This document shows positions 37,423 through 46,973 of a DNA stretch of 64,000 bases, piece after piece; position 1 is the stretch's first letter, and the number at the start of each line of letters is the position of its first letter. A model generated the notes under the pieces. The model made no database searches. It saw nothing but the letters and a program-made list of their open reading frames with translations, and was not told the origin of the DNA. Position numbers and translations under genes: made by a program. Source of the DNA: Sphingobacterium detergens (GTDB taxonomy: Bacteria; Bacteroidota; Bacteroidia; Sphingobacteriales; Sphingobacteriaceae); the NCBI RefSeq assembly GCF_003610355.1, contig NZ_RAPY01000001.1:1850400-1914399 (forward strand). The letters run 5' to 3'.

Positions 37423-38044
37423 TCCCCTATTTCCTTACCCCTTGTATCTGGTTATCTCCGAACAGGACTGCTACCCACAATCTTGGCTCCACGTTGCCGA
37501 AGAAGCCATAATCGGTGGTGTAGATGTTATTCAGTTACGCGAAAAGAACGAAACGCCAACGGGGTTTCTGAAAAAAGCCAAGAAGCTAAAACAGATTACC
37601 GATCGTTACGGAATCCCGTTGATCATCAATGATGCCGTGGATATTGCGATTGAAATCGAGGCATGGGGGGTACATGTCGGACAAAACGATCGTCAACCTA
37701 TAGAAATAAGGGAAAAATATGGAAAGCGTCTTCAAATTGGCTGGTCGCTTGAAGATCGAACACAACTTAATAGCAAACAGATGGCTGCAGTAGACCATCT
37801 TGGTGTCAGTCCAATTTTTCCAACAAAAACAAAAACAGACACCATTACTACCTGGGGAATCAATGGACTGGGTGAGCTACGGAATTTAACCGAAAAGCCC
37901 TTGATCGCTATCGGAGGCATGAACCGGGATAACAGCGCAAGTGCATGGTTGTCTGGTGCAAATTCCATTGCGGTCGTATCGGCAATTTGCCAAAGTAAAA
38001 ATCCAAGAGAGCGTAGCTTTCAATTAAAGGAATTATTAACATGA
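37412..38044 (+). CDS. thiE: Thiamine-phosphate synthase
   Basis: Joins HMP pyrophosphate and thiazole phosphate to thiamin phosphate. A 210-residue TIM barrel with VIQLREKNE near residue 33, IINDAVDIAIE near residue 70, VHVGQND near residue 90 and the phosphate-binding IAIGGMNRDN near residue 165. It overlaps thiM by 11 bases and thiD by 4 (ATGA). Confidence 0.95.
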   Translation: MAINPLFPYPLYLVISEQDCYPQSWLHVAEEAIIGGVDVIQLREKNETPTGFLKKAKKLKQITDRYGIPLIINDAVDIAIEIEAWGVHVGQNDRQPIEIREKYGKRLQIGWSLEDRTQLNSKQMAAVDHLGVSPIFPTKTKTDTITTWGINGLGELRNLTEKPLIAIGGMNRDNSASAWLSGANSIAVVSAICQSKNPRERSFQLKELLT

Positions 38045-38883
38045 ACATAACGAAAAAATATACAGTGCCCACTGTACTGAGCATAGCGGGGTTTGATGGC
38101 AGTGGCGGAGCCGGTATCCAAGCCGATACGAAAACTATATCAGCCCTTGGATGTTATGCCATGAACGTCTTAACGGCATTACCAGTGCAAAACACACAGG
38201 GGGTGCGGAATATTTACGAGATACCGACCCAAGCTGTTCGTGAGCAACTTGATGCGATCTTCGATGATATTTATCCGGATGCGATCAAAATCGGGATGGT
38301 TCACACGATTGAACTTGTCGAACTGATCAGCAGCTATTTGAAAGATTACCGTGGAACAATCGTATTTGATCCCGTGATGGTGTCAACAAGTGGTCACAAA
38401 TTGATCCATGATGACACAATACAGGCATGTATGGACTTGCTTTTTCCACAAGCCACAATTATCACTCCCAACCTGGATGAAGTCAGTGTACTTGTCGGAA
38501 GAACCATAGCTAAGGTCCAAGAAATGGAAAAAGCGGGTATTGAACTTCTTGAAAAAGGATGTCAGTCAGTCCTTATTAAAGGCGGACACCTCCAGACAAG
38601 CGAGCTCACCTCCCTCCTCTTTCAGCAACATGCATCACCATTGGTATTTAAATCCCAAAAAATTGACAGCAAAAATACACATGGATCCGGATGCTCTCTT
38701 TCTTCAGCAATAGCGAGCCAGTTAGCGCAGCAATTCCCCCTTGCTGAGGCTGTCGCTACTGCTTTAGATTATGTCCACGAGGCAATTAAGGGAAGCAAAG
38801 ATCTCGTTATTGGCAAAGGAAATGGGCCACTTAATCATTTCCACAACCCTTCTAAACTTATTTTTCATGAAATGGAGCGATAA
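38041..38883 (+). CDS. thiD: Hydroxymethylpyrimidine (phosphate) kinase
   Basis: Phosphorylates HMP and HMP phosphate. The 280 residues of the ribokinase fold contain SIAGFDGSGGAGIQADTKT near residue 14, ITPNLDEVSVL, VLIKGGHL and the catalytic THGSGCSLSSAIA near residue 220. Starts within thiE's stop (ATGA) and overlaps tenA by 17 bases. Confidence 0.95.
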   Translation: MNITKKYTVPTVLSIAGFDGSGGAGIQADTKTISALGCYAMNVLTALPVQNTQGVRNIYEIPTQAVREQLDAIFDDIYPDAIKIGMVHTIELVELISSYLKDYRGTIVFDPVMVSTSGHKLIHDDTIQACMDLLFPQATIITPNLDEVSVLVGRTIAKVQEMEKAGIELLEKGCQSVLIKGGHLQTSELTSLLFQQHASPLVFKSQKIDSKNTHGSGCSLSSAIASQLAQQFPLAEAVATALDYVHEAIKGSKDLVIGKGNGPLNHFHNPSKLIFHEMER

Positions 38884-39520
38884 AGCCTGGGATGCTATAA
38901 GACCAATTTATGCTGATATCTTAGCCATGCCTTTTATTTCCGAACTGAGTAATGGCAGTCTACCGCTGGAAAAATTTCAATTCTATATGCGCCAGGATGC
39001 TTTCTATCTGGAGGAATTTGGACGTGTTTTAGCTTTTATCGGTGCAAAGAGTGCCGACAATCAACAAGCCCTGGATTATTTTGAATTTGGACGCAATGCA
39101 CTTATCGTCGAAAAAGCGCTCCATGAAAACTATTTTAAAGAATTTGGTCTGGATCCGGAAGACGACAACAAGATAGAGCCCGTTTGCCACCATTACGTGC
39201 ATTTTTTAAAAAGTGTAACTGCCTTTGAACCTATTGAAGTCGCAATGGCTGCAACTTTACCCTGCTTTTGGATTTATAAAGAAGTTGGCGACCACATCGT
39301 TTCTATCACCAGTGGCGACCAAAACCCCTATTCCAAATGGATCGATACCTATAGTGGTGAGGACTTCGCTGATGGCGTGAACAAAGCCAAAAACTACGTC
39401 GATCAAATTTCTGAACAAACTACTGCAACAAATCGGGAGAAAATGCGACAAGTATTTATAACAGCTTCCCGATTGGAATATCATTTCTGGCAAGCAGCTT
39501 ACGAAAAGAGAATGTGGTAG
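38867..39520 (+). CDS. tenA: Aminopyrimidine aminohydrolase (TenA)
   Basis: Recovers HMP from degraded thiamin by hydrolysing aminopyrimidines. 217 residues. The active-site Cys is in AATLPCFWIYKEVG (near residue 132), and the YIDTY-like segment and C-terminal SRLEYHFWQAAY complete the family signature. I start at ATG 38867 (MKWSDKAWD), which fits the family N-terminus; the longer frame would overlap thiD by over 100 bases. Last gene of the thiamin operon. Confidence 0.93.
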   Translation: MKWSDKAWDAIRPIYADILAMPFISELSNGSLPLEKFQFYMRQDAFYLEEFGRVLAFIGAKSADNQQALDYFEFGRNALIVEKALHENYFKEFGLDPEDDNKIEPVCHHYVHFLKSVTAFEPIEVAMAATLPCFWIYKEVGDHIVSITSGDQNPYSKWIDTYSGEDFADGVNKAKNYVDQISEQTTATNREKMRQVFITASRLEYHFWQAAYEKRMW

Positions 39521-39745
39521 CCACAAAAACAACAGTTAAATTGTTCGATAGCGAACACTAATTGTTCAAAAATGGGCAATAGGAGAAAACGTCTAAAAGT
39601 AAAAAAAGATGTTTATCAGCGATTTACATGGTTTTTAAATTTTGGCACCACTATTATATATGTAAGGAAGGAAATGAGGCTGTTTTTAGAAATGAAAATA
39701 AAAATTATAATAGCATAGAATTAAAAACTACTAATAAACAAAACC

Positions 39746-40489
39746 ATGAAAAGAATTTTAACCATCGCCTTTATTTCATTTTTATATGTGGCTCAGGCCC
39801 AAGAACGTGAAACCCGCAAGATTTCTGCTCCGGATGGCATTTCGGCAGCGACATCGCTACGTGTAGATTACGTTCAATCCAATCGCAATGAAGTTGTTGT
39901 TGAAGCTGACAATGCGGAGCATCTGTCGCTGATAGAGACAAATGTTAAAAATGGCATATTACATGTGCAATATAAACGGAATTCACAGATCAGAAATGCA
40001 AGAAACAACCGTGTAACGGTATATTCGAGTAAAATTCCGACAAGTTTTTCGGCTTCTTCCAGTGGATCAATCTACAGCAACGAAACCATCAAGGCAAACA
40101 AAATATCTGTCAATGTTTCTTCATCGGCCAGAATTACACTTAAAAAATTAATTGCCGATGATATTTCACTTTCGACAAGTTCCTCGAGTAGGTTAACGGC
40201 TGATGTAAGTGCAAAAAATCTAACGGTAAATTCAACAAGTTCGTCAAGACAGGAAATTGCAGGAAGTGCGACGAATCTGGATTTAAATGCCAACTCCTCT
40301 ACTTCAGTTGACATGGCCGCTTTTACAACAACCAATGCGGAGGTCAATGCCAGCACATCAGCCGGTGTTACCTTAAGTGTTAAGGATAATCTACACGGTA
40401 AAGTTTCTACCTCCGCAAAGATCTCCTTAAAAAATCAGCCACGAAATGTCCAAGTTGACAAATCGACAAGTGGCCGAGTCGTTATGTAA
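39746..40489 (+). CDS. DUF2807 (head GIN domain) exported protein
   Basis: A 247-residue exported protein with a signal peptide (MKRILTIAFISFLYVAQAQ) and a DUF2807 domain, a right-handed beta-helix-like fold with Ser/Thr/Asn-rich repeats (for example VNVSSSARITLKKLIADDISLSTSSSSR). Common in Bacteroidota; function unknown, probably periplasmic or surface. It is transcribed alone, followed by a strong terminator. Confidence 0.88.
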   Translation: MKRILTIAFISFLYVAQAQERETRKISAPDGISAATSLRVDYVQSNRNEVVVEADNAEHLSLIETNVKNGILHVQYKRNSQIRNARNNRVTVYSSKIPTSFSASSSGSIYSNETIKANKISVNVSSSARITLKKLIADDISLSTSSSSRLTADVSAKNLTVNSTSSSRQEIAGSATNLDLNANSSTSVDMAAFTTTNAEVNASTSAGVTLSVKDNLHGKVSTSAKISLKNQPRNVQVDKSTSGRVVM

Positions 40490-40540
40490 TTTTAGTTTAG
40501 GTCTTTAAAAAAGACTGTTTATTTATGTTTAATGTTTAGT

Positions 40541-40577
40541 TAGCTAAAGGTGGCGCCTTCCCCAGTGCCACCTTTTT
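40541..40577 (+). terminator. Terminator after the DUF2807 gene
   Basis: AAAGGTGGC/GCCACCTTT stem (40546-40554 with 40566-40574) followed by seven T. A smaller GTCTTT/AAAGAC hairpin precedes it at 40501-40516. Confidence 0.9.
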
Positions 40578-40723
40578 TTGCTTCTCCAGCCTACCCCTCA
40601 TCGGTCAGAAACTGAACTAGCTACCCCTCCAACAACCTGTTAACAGGAGCCAATTCACCGGATATCATCTGATATTTTCGTATCTTGTGCTAAGAAACAC
40701 AAGCACACATAACACACAATCCA

Positions 40724-41254
40724 ATGGATAATTTTTTAGCAAGTAGCCTCAAGCAATTTCATGAATTCAAATCTTTGGGAGACAAGACCTTCGCTCAATT
40801 GAGTGATGAGCAATTGTTCTGGCAATTCAACCCTTCCAGCAACAGTATTGCCCTCATTGTGAAACACCTCCATGGGAACATGCTTTCGCGTTGGACAGAC
40901 TTTCTACATTCGGACGGTGAAAAAGAGGGAAGAGACCGCGATATGGAATTCGAAAATACCGAAATGAGCAGAGCGCAACTGATCGCACAGTGGAACGAAG
41001 GTTGGGATTGTTTATTTCAAGTACTAGAATCTTTAAATGAGCAAGACCTGACCAAAACAATCTTGATCCGCGGAGAAGGACATACCGTACTGGCGGCGAT
41101 CCACCGCCAACTTGCTCACTACCCTTATCACGTAGGGCAGATCGTTTACATCGGAAAAATGTGCCAGGATGAGCAATGGACATCACTGTCCATTCCAAAA
41201 GGAAAATCTGCAGATTTTAACCAAGAAAAATTTGGTCAAAGCAAAAAAGTATAA
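40724..41254 (+). CDS. DinB-like protein (DUF1572)
   Basis: A 176-residue DinB/YfiT-type four-helix-bundle protein with a likely metal site: His in IVKHLHGNMLSRW (near residue 48) and the pair in RQLAHYPYHVGQIVYIGK (near residue 130). Members include thiol transferases using bacillithiol and many proteins of unknown function. DUF1572 features (SNSIALIVKHLHGNM) are clear. Single gene. Confidence 0.87.
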   Translation: MDNFLASSLKQFHEFKSLGDKTFAQLSDEQLFWQFNPSSNSIALIVKHLHGNMLSRWTDFLHSDGEKEGRDRDMEFENTEMSRAQLIAQWNEGWDCLFQVLESLNEQDLTKTILIRGEGHTVLAAIHRQLAHYPYHVGQIVYIGKMCQDEQWTSLSIPKGKSADFNQEKFGQSKKV

Positions 41255-41398
41255 CTTGTAACTATTGGTTGTAGCTGCCCAATTGTTGATTGGGTAGTCA
41301 TTCCGCCTAAATTTTTAAATTGCAATCGTATACTACAAATCCGTTTAAAACGTTACATGGAAGGTACTGTTTTAAGTGTTCTTTAGCAAAGAATTGAT

Positions 41399-41627
41399 TA
41401 TATTTGTGTGATCTACCGTTACTAATTCCTTTACGATTCAATCCCATAGGAATTAGCTTGTTTAGGGTTGCAAAACAAATAGCAAGTGCAGGGAGCTCAT
41501 TAATCTACTTGAGCGTAGACAGGTAATTTATAATTATTTAAAGATGAAACCATCATGATTTATTTAATCACACTGGGAGTGAATAAATCTGATAGCTTCA
41601 TCACAATTGAAAAACAAATTTATACCG
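41399..41627 (+). promoter_or_regulatory. Promoter and long structured leader of the second araC-type gene
   Basis: TATATTTG at 41399-41406 lies about 220 bases before ATG 41628. The leader contains a perfect 9-bp inverted repeat CTAATTCCT/AGGAATTAG (41422-41430 with 41448-41456) and a nested pair GATGAA/TTCATC (41543-41548 with 41597-41602) around GATTTATT/AATAAATC (41557-41564 with 41582-41589). Both main hairpins have 17-base loops. No gene is seen in the stretch. Confidence 0.5.
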
Positions 41628-42515
41628 ATGAAAAATTCGATTAAGATCATCAACAATTACGAGTATAAAAAGTTATTCTTACCTGATGTTTCTGAGCATA
41701 ATCTATTTAATGAAAGTAAAATCCAGGTTTATCGAATCGAAAATTATCTTCGAAGCATTTTAATGCCGGTCATTCCCTATCGTACTACCTTTAATTTTCT
41801 AATTTTTGTAACAAAAGGTTCCCTAACTCAACACCTGGAATCGGCCTCCTATACACTGACTGAACACCAAGTTATCAATATAAAGCAAGGCAATATCACC
41901 GCAACATTGGCGATATCGGATGATGTTGAAGGTTTTTTCGTGGTTTATGAAAATGAAATTGTCACTGATATCGAACTTGGGATCAATGACATCAAATTTT
42001 TCAATTCCCATCCCTTCACAACATTAAAGCCGCACGTTGCCCATTGGATTCAGCAAATGCTGATTCTTTTGGAGGAAGAGTTATTTACTGAAGGTCGCGT
42101 GATGGAAGTATGCATCTCGATGATGCAGTGCATCTTATTGAAGGTCATAAAATCGGATATTGAAACCAAGGCACCGATGAGCAGACAGTTGGATATTGCA
42201 TTTCGCTTTCGGGAATATGTCCAAAAGTTCCATATTGACCATAAAAATGTATTGTTTTACGCCAATCTATTGCATATCTCCGAAAACTACCTGAACAAAT
42301 GTGTGAAGGAGGCCACCAATAAACCACCCAAGCAATGGATTACAGAAATCAGCATCTTGCATAGCCAGATCCTCTTGCAGGACGCTACGAGAGATATTGC
42401 GGGGATAGCTTTCGAATTGAAGTTCCAATCGCCCTCCTATTTCACCAGGCTATTTAAAAAAATCACCGGGTATTCACCCAGTGATTATCGAAAACATAAG
42501 TTTATGGCAGACTAA
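41628..42515 (+). CDS. AraC-family transcriptional regulator
   Basis: A 295-residue regulator with an N-terminal cupin-like domain (about 10-160, with FLIFVTKGSLTQHLESASYTLTE) and a C-terminal double helix-turn-helix (about 195-295, with HISENYLNKCVKEATNKPPKQW and GIAFELKFQSPSYFTRLFKK). The start ATG 41628 follows an upstream TTG in the same frame. It is convergent with the urease/nickel cluster, overlapping the DUF2490 gene tail-to-tail by 4 bases; a link to urease is only positional. Confidence 0.9.
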   Translation: MKNSIKIINNYEYKKLFLPDVSEHNLFNESKIQVYRIENYLRSILMPVIPYRTTFNFLIFVTKGSLTQHLESASYTLTEHQVINIKQGNITATLAISDDVEGFFVVYENEIVTDIELGINDIKFFNSHPFTTLKPHVAHWIQQMLILLEEELFTEGRVMEVCISMMQCILLKVIKSDIETKAPMSRQLDIAFRFREYVQKFHIDHKNVLFYANLLHISENYLNKCVKEATNKPPKQWITEISILHSQILLQDATRDIAGIAFELKFQSPSYFTRLFKKITGYSPSDYRKHKFMAD

Positions 42516-43312
42516 TGTTTATGGTAAGGCAGGTTCCAAATGAGGTCAACCGCCAGATAATGCACGCCAAAATCCACTTGATCATAGCCTTTGATCAGAT
42601 CATTCATGTAGCCTACATCCAGTCGTAAAGGCGTCTTTGGGATATCTGTCATGTAGTAAAAGCCCAAACGTGTTTCCTTGTAACCAAAGCTCGACCAAGC
42701 ATCCGGTTCGTTCAGTTTGCTGATCGCAAAAAGACCTTCGGCACTCAGCGCCAGTTCCTGCTTATTTTTATAGGATATTTTGAAATTCAACTGCGACTTC
42801 AGCCGGGTTCTAAATTGAAAATTCTCTTCTGCTTTATGAAAGTCAGCAGTAAAAAATTTCCGGAACTCCTGCCGCAGTGTATTTTTCCATTTCCAACGCT
42901 CAGCCAGCTTAAAAGTATAAGCATAACGTCCATACAATCGGAATTCCTGTTCAACTCCTTCATTGTGGTAGGGCGCTTTTTCATCATATACATTTTGACG
43001 CCTGTAGCTCAGCGCATAGCTATATTGCTGATTTGGTGCAAATTTGTGATAGACCTCATGATTCAACACCCAGATGGCCTGCTTATGAAAAGGATTGGAG
43101 TCGTCGGGTGTACTTTTGGTTCCCAGGCCGATATAGGTCAGTGCTTCCTTAGTTCCGGCACTGTCCAACTTGCGTCGCAGGCCCAACACCGACCAGGAGG
43201 CCGTTTTGGCTTTACCAAGCCCTGGCGGACTTACCTGCCCATATACGGTGTTTATATGAATTCCCAATAAGAGTATTATTGGGAATAGATTTATTAAACG
43301 AAATTTCAACAT
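42512..43312 (-). CDS. DUF2490 outer-membrane protein
   Basis: A 266-residue protein with a signal peptide (MLKFRLINLFPIILLLGIHI, cleaved after TVYGQ), predicted as an outer-membrane beta-barrel of the DUF2490 family, with alternating aromatic strands (YSYALSYRRQNVY) and a C-terminal VDLIWNLPYHKH. Function unknown. I start it at ATG 43312. It follows the urea transporter gene by 25 bases and may be the last gene of the urease operon. Confidence 0.82.
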   Translation of the reverse strand: MLKFRLINLFPIILLLGIHINTVYGQVSPPGLGKAKTASWSVLGLRRKLDSAGTKEALTYIGLGTKSTPDDSNPFHKQAIWVLNHEVYHKFAPNQQYSYALSYRRQNVYDEKAPYHNEGVEQEFRLYGRYAYTFKLAERWKWKNTLRQEFRKFFTADFHKAEENFQFRTRLKSQLNFKISYKNKQELALSAEGLFAISKLNEPDAWSSFGYKETRLGFYYMTDIPKTPLRLDVGYMNDLIKGYDQVDFGVHYLAVDLIWNLPYHKH

Positions 43313-43337
43313 CAGATAAAATTTTAGTAAAAAAAGA

Positions 43338-44228
43338 CTAGGAAGTCTCCGCTGTCGCAGAAAATTTAGCCACCAACCAATTGTCCAATCGTTTGACAGG
43401 CTCCATTGCCCACATCGCGACCACAAAAGGAAACGTTAGCGTCGTCCAACCATTATGGATCAGGAAATGGTCAAAATAGGTTGCTATAATAACCGCAATG
43501 AGTACATAAATACCATCTCTAACGCGTTGCCCGCTCAAAGCAATCCCACATAAAACTGCGTTGAAGCTAAAGATCCCGTTGTTGGTCATATCGGTTGATT
43601 CATGCCCATGATGCGAGATATAAACACTAATAATTACAGCTGCAGAAGCATATAACGCTGCGATTGGCTTGCTGATAAAAACACCAATGAAAAAGATTAA
43701 TCCCGCAACTAAGCTACCCTGAAAAATAACCTGACCAAAGGCATGTCCCTCAATAAGGAAATCGTCCATTTCCTGAATATCCACAAAGTGCTCTGGAACG
43801 GTCCGTAGAGCCAATTCTGGAATACTCAATACATATAGCGCAATCCAGGTGATCATGATAAATGGAAACGTAAATACAGGAATATTTTTCTTCAGTGCAA
43901 AACCCATTAAAATCGTAGTCAATGCAGAACCGATGATCAAAGCAGCCCATACCCAGATATTAGTCTGAAAATAAAAGACCAGCGCAATCCCATATAATGT
44001 GGCATTAAATCCAAAGAGCCCATCATTGATATGGTCCTCGTCAAACTTCATCAATTTCGCTGTTATTACCCCGACAAGATTCGCCAGTATCCCAGCAAAT
44101 CCCATGAGTGCGGAATCATAAATAATAGCCCCAATAAACAGGACTCCGGTCCAGATGTTACCTTGTAACATAATCTGTCCAAATCCCTTAAAAACAGCTT
44201 TAACAAAAGCCAGGATGTTATTTTTCAT
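43338..44228 (-). CDS. Urea transporter (UT family)
   Basis: A 296-residue inner-membrane channel that lets urea enter by facilitated diffusion. About ten membrane helices form two related halves: GLFGFNATLYGIALVF near residue 70 and GIFSFNAVLCGIALSG near residue 220 are the duplicated urea-signature segments lining the pore. It lies downstream of ureD on the same strand, so it supplies substrate to the cytoplasmic urease. Confidence 0.93.
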   Translation of the reverse strand: MKNNILAFVKAVFKGFGQIMLQGNIWTGVLFIGAIIYDSALMGFAGILANLVGVITAKLMKFDEDHINDGLFGFNATLYGIALVFYFQTNIWVWAALIIGSALTTILMGFALKKNIPVFTFPFIMITWIALYVLSIPELALRTVPEHFVDIQEMDDFLIEGHAFGQVIFQGSLVAGLIFFIGVFISKPIAALYASAAVIISVYISHHGHESTDMTNNGIFSFNAVLCGIALSGQRVRDGIYVLIAVIIATYFDHFLIHNGWTTLTFPFVVAMWAMEPVKRLDNWLVAKFSATAETS

Positions 44229-44271
44229 TAGAATAATTTGTTATTTAAAAATTGTATTCAGTCCCCGTTAT

Positions 44272-45063
44272 TTAATTCAGGAATAATTTTTCCCATAAAG
44301 CACTTTGCATCTCTTTAAAAAGAAGGTAAAGTTGCTCGGCACCATACCCCAGCACACGCACCATAAAACCATCATGTTGCAAAGCACTGATACCAAAGGC
44401 AACATCCTTGGTTTCCCCATATTTTTCATAGAATGCTTCGATCCATTCATCTGGACTTACCCCAGCACTATTCAGATAGATCAGCGTCCCTTGGTGTGTA
44501 TAACCTTCCAGAATGCCCAATCCCTGAATGGGCATACGATCCGGTTGTAACAGCACATTATCTTTTACAACCAGTCGATCATTCACATAACATTCCGTCA
44601 GATTCTGAAAATGATTGTACTGAAATTCCTCCCCTGACATTTTCCTTCCACAGGTCACGATTTCACTCAGTAGTAGATGACAATTGGAAGCAAGATGGAT
44701 AATGTTGTGACTCAAAAAATGAGAGGAATGTTGAGGTACTACGGGGTGAGGAACATAGGAAAACACGGAATCTTCACCCAGAGTCACCTGCATTGTTTGC
44801 GAAGAATGCCCCTTCATATGAAACAGACGCTGATAAGCCTGCGTCTGCAACTGTAATTTTGCTCCCGGCGCAATATCAATTTTGATCTGATGATCATCAC
44901 CATCCAATAATCCCGGTGAGGAACTCATGATCATCAAATAAGCCGCATTGTCTTTTTGATATTGACCAACAGGGACAATGCGAAAAGGTTGAGTGACATA
45001 AGCATCCTTCATAAAGGATTTCCCTTCACGATGTGCTATTTTGACGGCTAAAGAACAAATCAT
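44272..45063 (-). CDS. ureD: Urease accessory protein UreD
   Basis: A 263-residue scaffold that binds apo-urease and recruits UreF and UreG for nickel delivery. UreD/UreH family features are SSSPGLLDGDDHQIKIDIAPG near residue 49, PHPVVPQHSSHFLS and SEIVTCGRKMSGEEF near residue 135. It follows ureG by 2 bases and is last of the accessory genes. Confidence 0.94.
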   Translation of the reverse strand: MICSLAVKIAHREGKSFMKDAYVTQPFRIVPVGQYQKDNAAYLMIMSSSPGLLDGDDHQIKIDIAPGAKLQLQTQAYQRLFHMKGHSSQTMQVTLGEDSVFSYVPHPVVPQHSSHFLSHNIIHLASNCHLLLSEIVTCGRKMSGEEFQYNHFQNLTECYVNDRLVVKDNVLLQPDRMPIQGLGILEGYTHQGTLIYLNSAGVSPDEWIEAFYEKYGETKDVAFGISALQHDGFMVRVLGYGAEQLYLLFKEMQSALWEKLFLN

Positions 45064-45065
45064 AA

Positions 45066-45704
45066 TTAACGAAGTAAATTAGGTTCTTCAATATCTTGAA
45101 GCAATGCATATTTCTTGATCCAGCCCACAATCTCTTCCAGACCGTCGCCAGTTTTCAAATTGGAGAACAAAAATGGAGCACCTTTGCGCATCATACGGGC
45201 ATCATGTTCCATGACCTCCAGGCTCGCACCCACATAAGGCGCCAAGTCTTTCTTGTTGATTAATAACAGATCCGAACGTGTAATCGCAGGACCACCTTTA
45301 CGTGGCATTTTTTCACCCTCAGCGACATCAATTACAAAAATGGTGATATCTGCCAAATCTGGGCTATAGGTTGAAGTTAGGTTGTCGCCCCCACTTTCGA
45401 TCAAAATAAGTTCCAGATCAGGAAAACGGCTAGCCAGCTCGTCTACAGCTTCCAGATTCATACTCGCGTCTTCACGTATCGCGGTATGTGGACAACCTCC
45501 TGTTTCAACACCGATAATACGTTCGCGAGGTAATAAGCTATTTTTCGCCATATACTCTGCATCTTCTTTGGTGTAGATATCATTTGTAATAACCGCCAGA
45601 TCTAACTCATTTGCCAGACGTCTGCTCAATCTTTCCAATAACGCTGTTTTACCGGAACCCACAGGGCCGCCGACACCGATCTTAACATATTTTCTATTTT
45701 CCAT
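45066..45704 (-). CDS. ureG: Urease accessory GTPase UreG
   Basis: A 212-residue SIMIBI GTPase whose hydrolysis powers nickel insertion into urease. P loop [14 protein letters not shown] at residues 7-20, the nickel-binding CPH motif in [15 protein letters not shown] near residue 70, and [10 protein letters not shown]. The family's His-rich N-terminal extension is absent, as often when UreE or HypB stores nickel. Lies 11 bases after ureF. Confidence 0.96.
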   Translation of the reverse strand: MENRKYVKIGVGGPVGSGKTALLERLSRRLANELDLAVITNDIYTKEDAEYMAKNSLLPRERIIGVETGGCPHTAIREDASMNLEAVDELASRFPDLELILIESGGDNLTSTYSPDLADITIFVIDVAEGEKMPRKGGPAITRSDLLLINKKDLAPYVGASLEVMEHDARMMRKGAPFLFSNLKTGDGLEEIVGWIKKYALLQDIEEPNLLR

Positions 45705-45715
45705 TTTATTTGATT

Positions 45716-46411
45716 TTAAGAGATATAAACTCTAGAATATAATCGTTCGTGTTGCATGCAGCGGATATCAAATCCGATATTGCACAGCCCCACTAAATTT
45801 CGTTCAACTGCTAAAGTCTCGTGACAGAGCCCAAGTATATCATCGTGTAGGCCAAAAAGAACATCCTGACCATCGAGCTGTCCGAGCGGCACGAGTTTCA
45901 CGGCATTCGTCACCATGGTGATGGCCGCATTGTAATAAAAGCCATGTAATGCTTCTTCCAAAGGAATTTCCAATAACGAAGCCAGCATACCATACATCAA
46001 GCAATAGTGACTATCCACTTCCTTTTTCTGAATCAATTTGCCCCAGGCAACAACAAAATCCTGTTGTTGATAACGGCTAAATATTTTGTAAATGCGTACG
46101 CCCAGTTTTTTACTGGCTTCCCGAATCTCCTTTGGACTCTTCAATGCTGTACACTCCTGATCCAAAGCGATCAATGCATTTAAATCCTCGGATGTGGTGG
46201 CCTCGTAGGCCAATTTCATCAGGGCAGCATCGTTATACTTTAGATTGTACCATAAATTATGGCGCACATATTTGTCAGTAGTTGCTTTATCACAGACTAA
46301 GCCCTGTTGCACATAGGTTTCCAGCCCATTTGAATGGGTAAATCCACCGATCGGTAGCGTCGGATCTGCGAGATGGAGCAACTTGCCCAGAAAAGTATTT
46401 TTCATTGACAT
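45716..46411 (-). CDS. ureF: Urease accessory protein UreF
   Basis: A 231-residue all-helical protein that binds UreD and gates UreG. Family hallmarks are the N-terminal [22 protein letters not shown] (residues 12-33, split here) and the C-terminal [24 protein letters not shown]. It follows ureE by 7 bases and precedes ureG, the usual EFGD order. Confidence 0.95.
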   Translation of the reverse strand: MSMKNTFLGKLLHLADPTLPIGGFTHSNGLETYVQQGLVCDKATTDKYVRHNLWYNLKYNDAALMKLAYEATTSEDLNALIALDQECTALKSPKEIREASKKLGVRIYKIFSRYQQQDFVVAWGKLIQKKEVDSHYCLMYGMLASLLEIPLEEALHGFYYNAAITMVTNAVKLVPLGQLDGQDVLFGLHDDILGLCHETLAVERNLVGLCNIGFDIRCMQHERLYSRVYIS

Positions 46412-46418
46412 AAATTAT

Positions 46419-46964
46419 TTATTCATTATTTGTTGATGCGACCGTCGACGCAATACCAGTATCCTCTTGCTCCTGAATGAACAGAGGAATATTTTTTGTC
46501 GAAAATTTCAACTTTTGATGATGCTTTGGGTCTACGTTTGCGTGGAGTGGGTTCAGCAGCTGGTGCATACAACACACAGGATCAAATCCATTTTTGGTCA
46601 ACCACTCGTACATGGAGCGTTCGTAAGGCATCAGCAATTCATTTGCCTCTACGAATAGAGGCAAATGTTTGTTTCCGATTTCACTGCTGACAAAAGCAAT
46701 CTGAAGGAAATCAATTGCCATCACTTTGATAACCTCACAGGGTTTGATGGTAACCACAACTACTTTTTCTTCATCTTCATACAAGATATCGCCGTCCTGC
46801 AAGCAGGAAGTATTGCCCAATAATTTTACAGCGATATCCATCCCCTCCGCTGTACGAAGACGTTGAATACGTTTGGTGGATTCATACCATTCAATCGACA
46901 GCAGATCATGACGCTTATTGGTCTGCTCGCGATTGATATTCCTTGTGATTTCTGTGATAATCAT
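46419..46964 (-). CDS. ureE: Urease accessory nickel chaperone UreE
   Basis: A 181-residue metallochaperone delivering nickel to the UreDFG complex. N-terminal peptide-binding domain (about 1-72, LLSIEWYESTKRIQRLRT) and C-terminal metal domain with conserved His100 in EIGNKHLPLF. CCMHQL near residue 130 and HANVDPKHHQ near residue 143 offer further metal ligands. Residues after 150 have no clear family match. A second UreE-like gene lies at 56909-57457. Confidence 0.94.
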   Translation of the reverse strand: MIITEITRNINREQTNKRHDLLSIEWYESTKRIQRLRTAEGMDIAVKLLGNTSCLQDGDILYEDEEKVVVVTIKPCEVIKVMAIDFLQIAFVSSEIGNKHLPLFVEANELLMPYERSMYEWLTKNGFDPVCCMHQLLNPLHANVDPKHHQKLKFSTKNIPLFIQEQEDTGIASTVASTNNE

Positions 46965-46973
46965 TTTCGTGCT

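Noticed and set aside
39628..39810. 60-codon frame before the DUF2807 gene
   Set aside because: Low-complexity, Asn/Lys/Tyr-rich, overlaps the signal peptide of the real gene in another frame.
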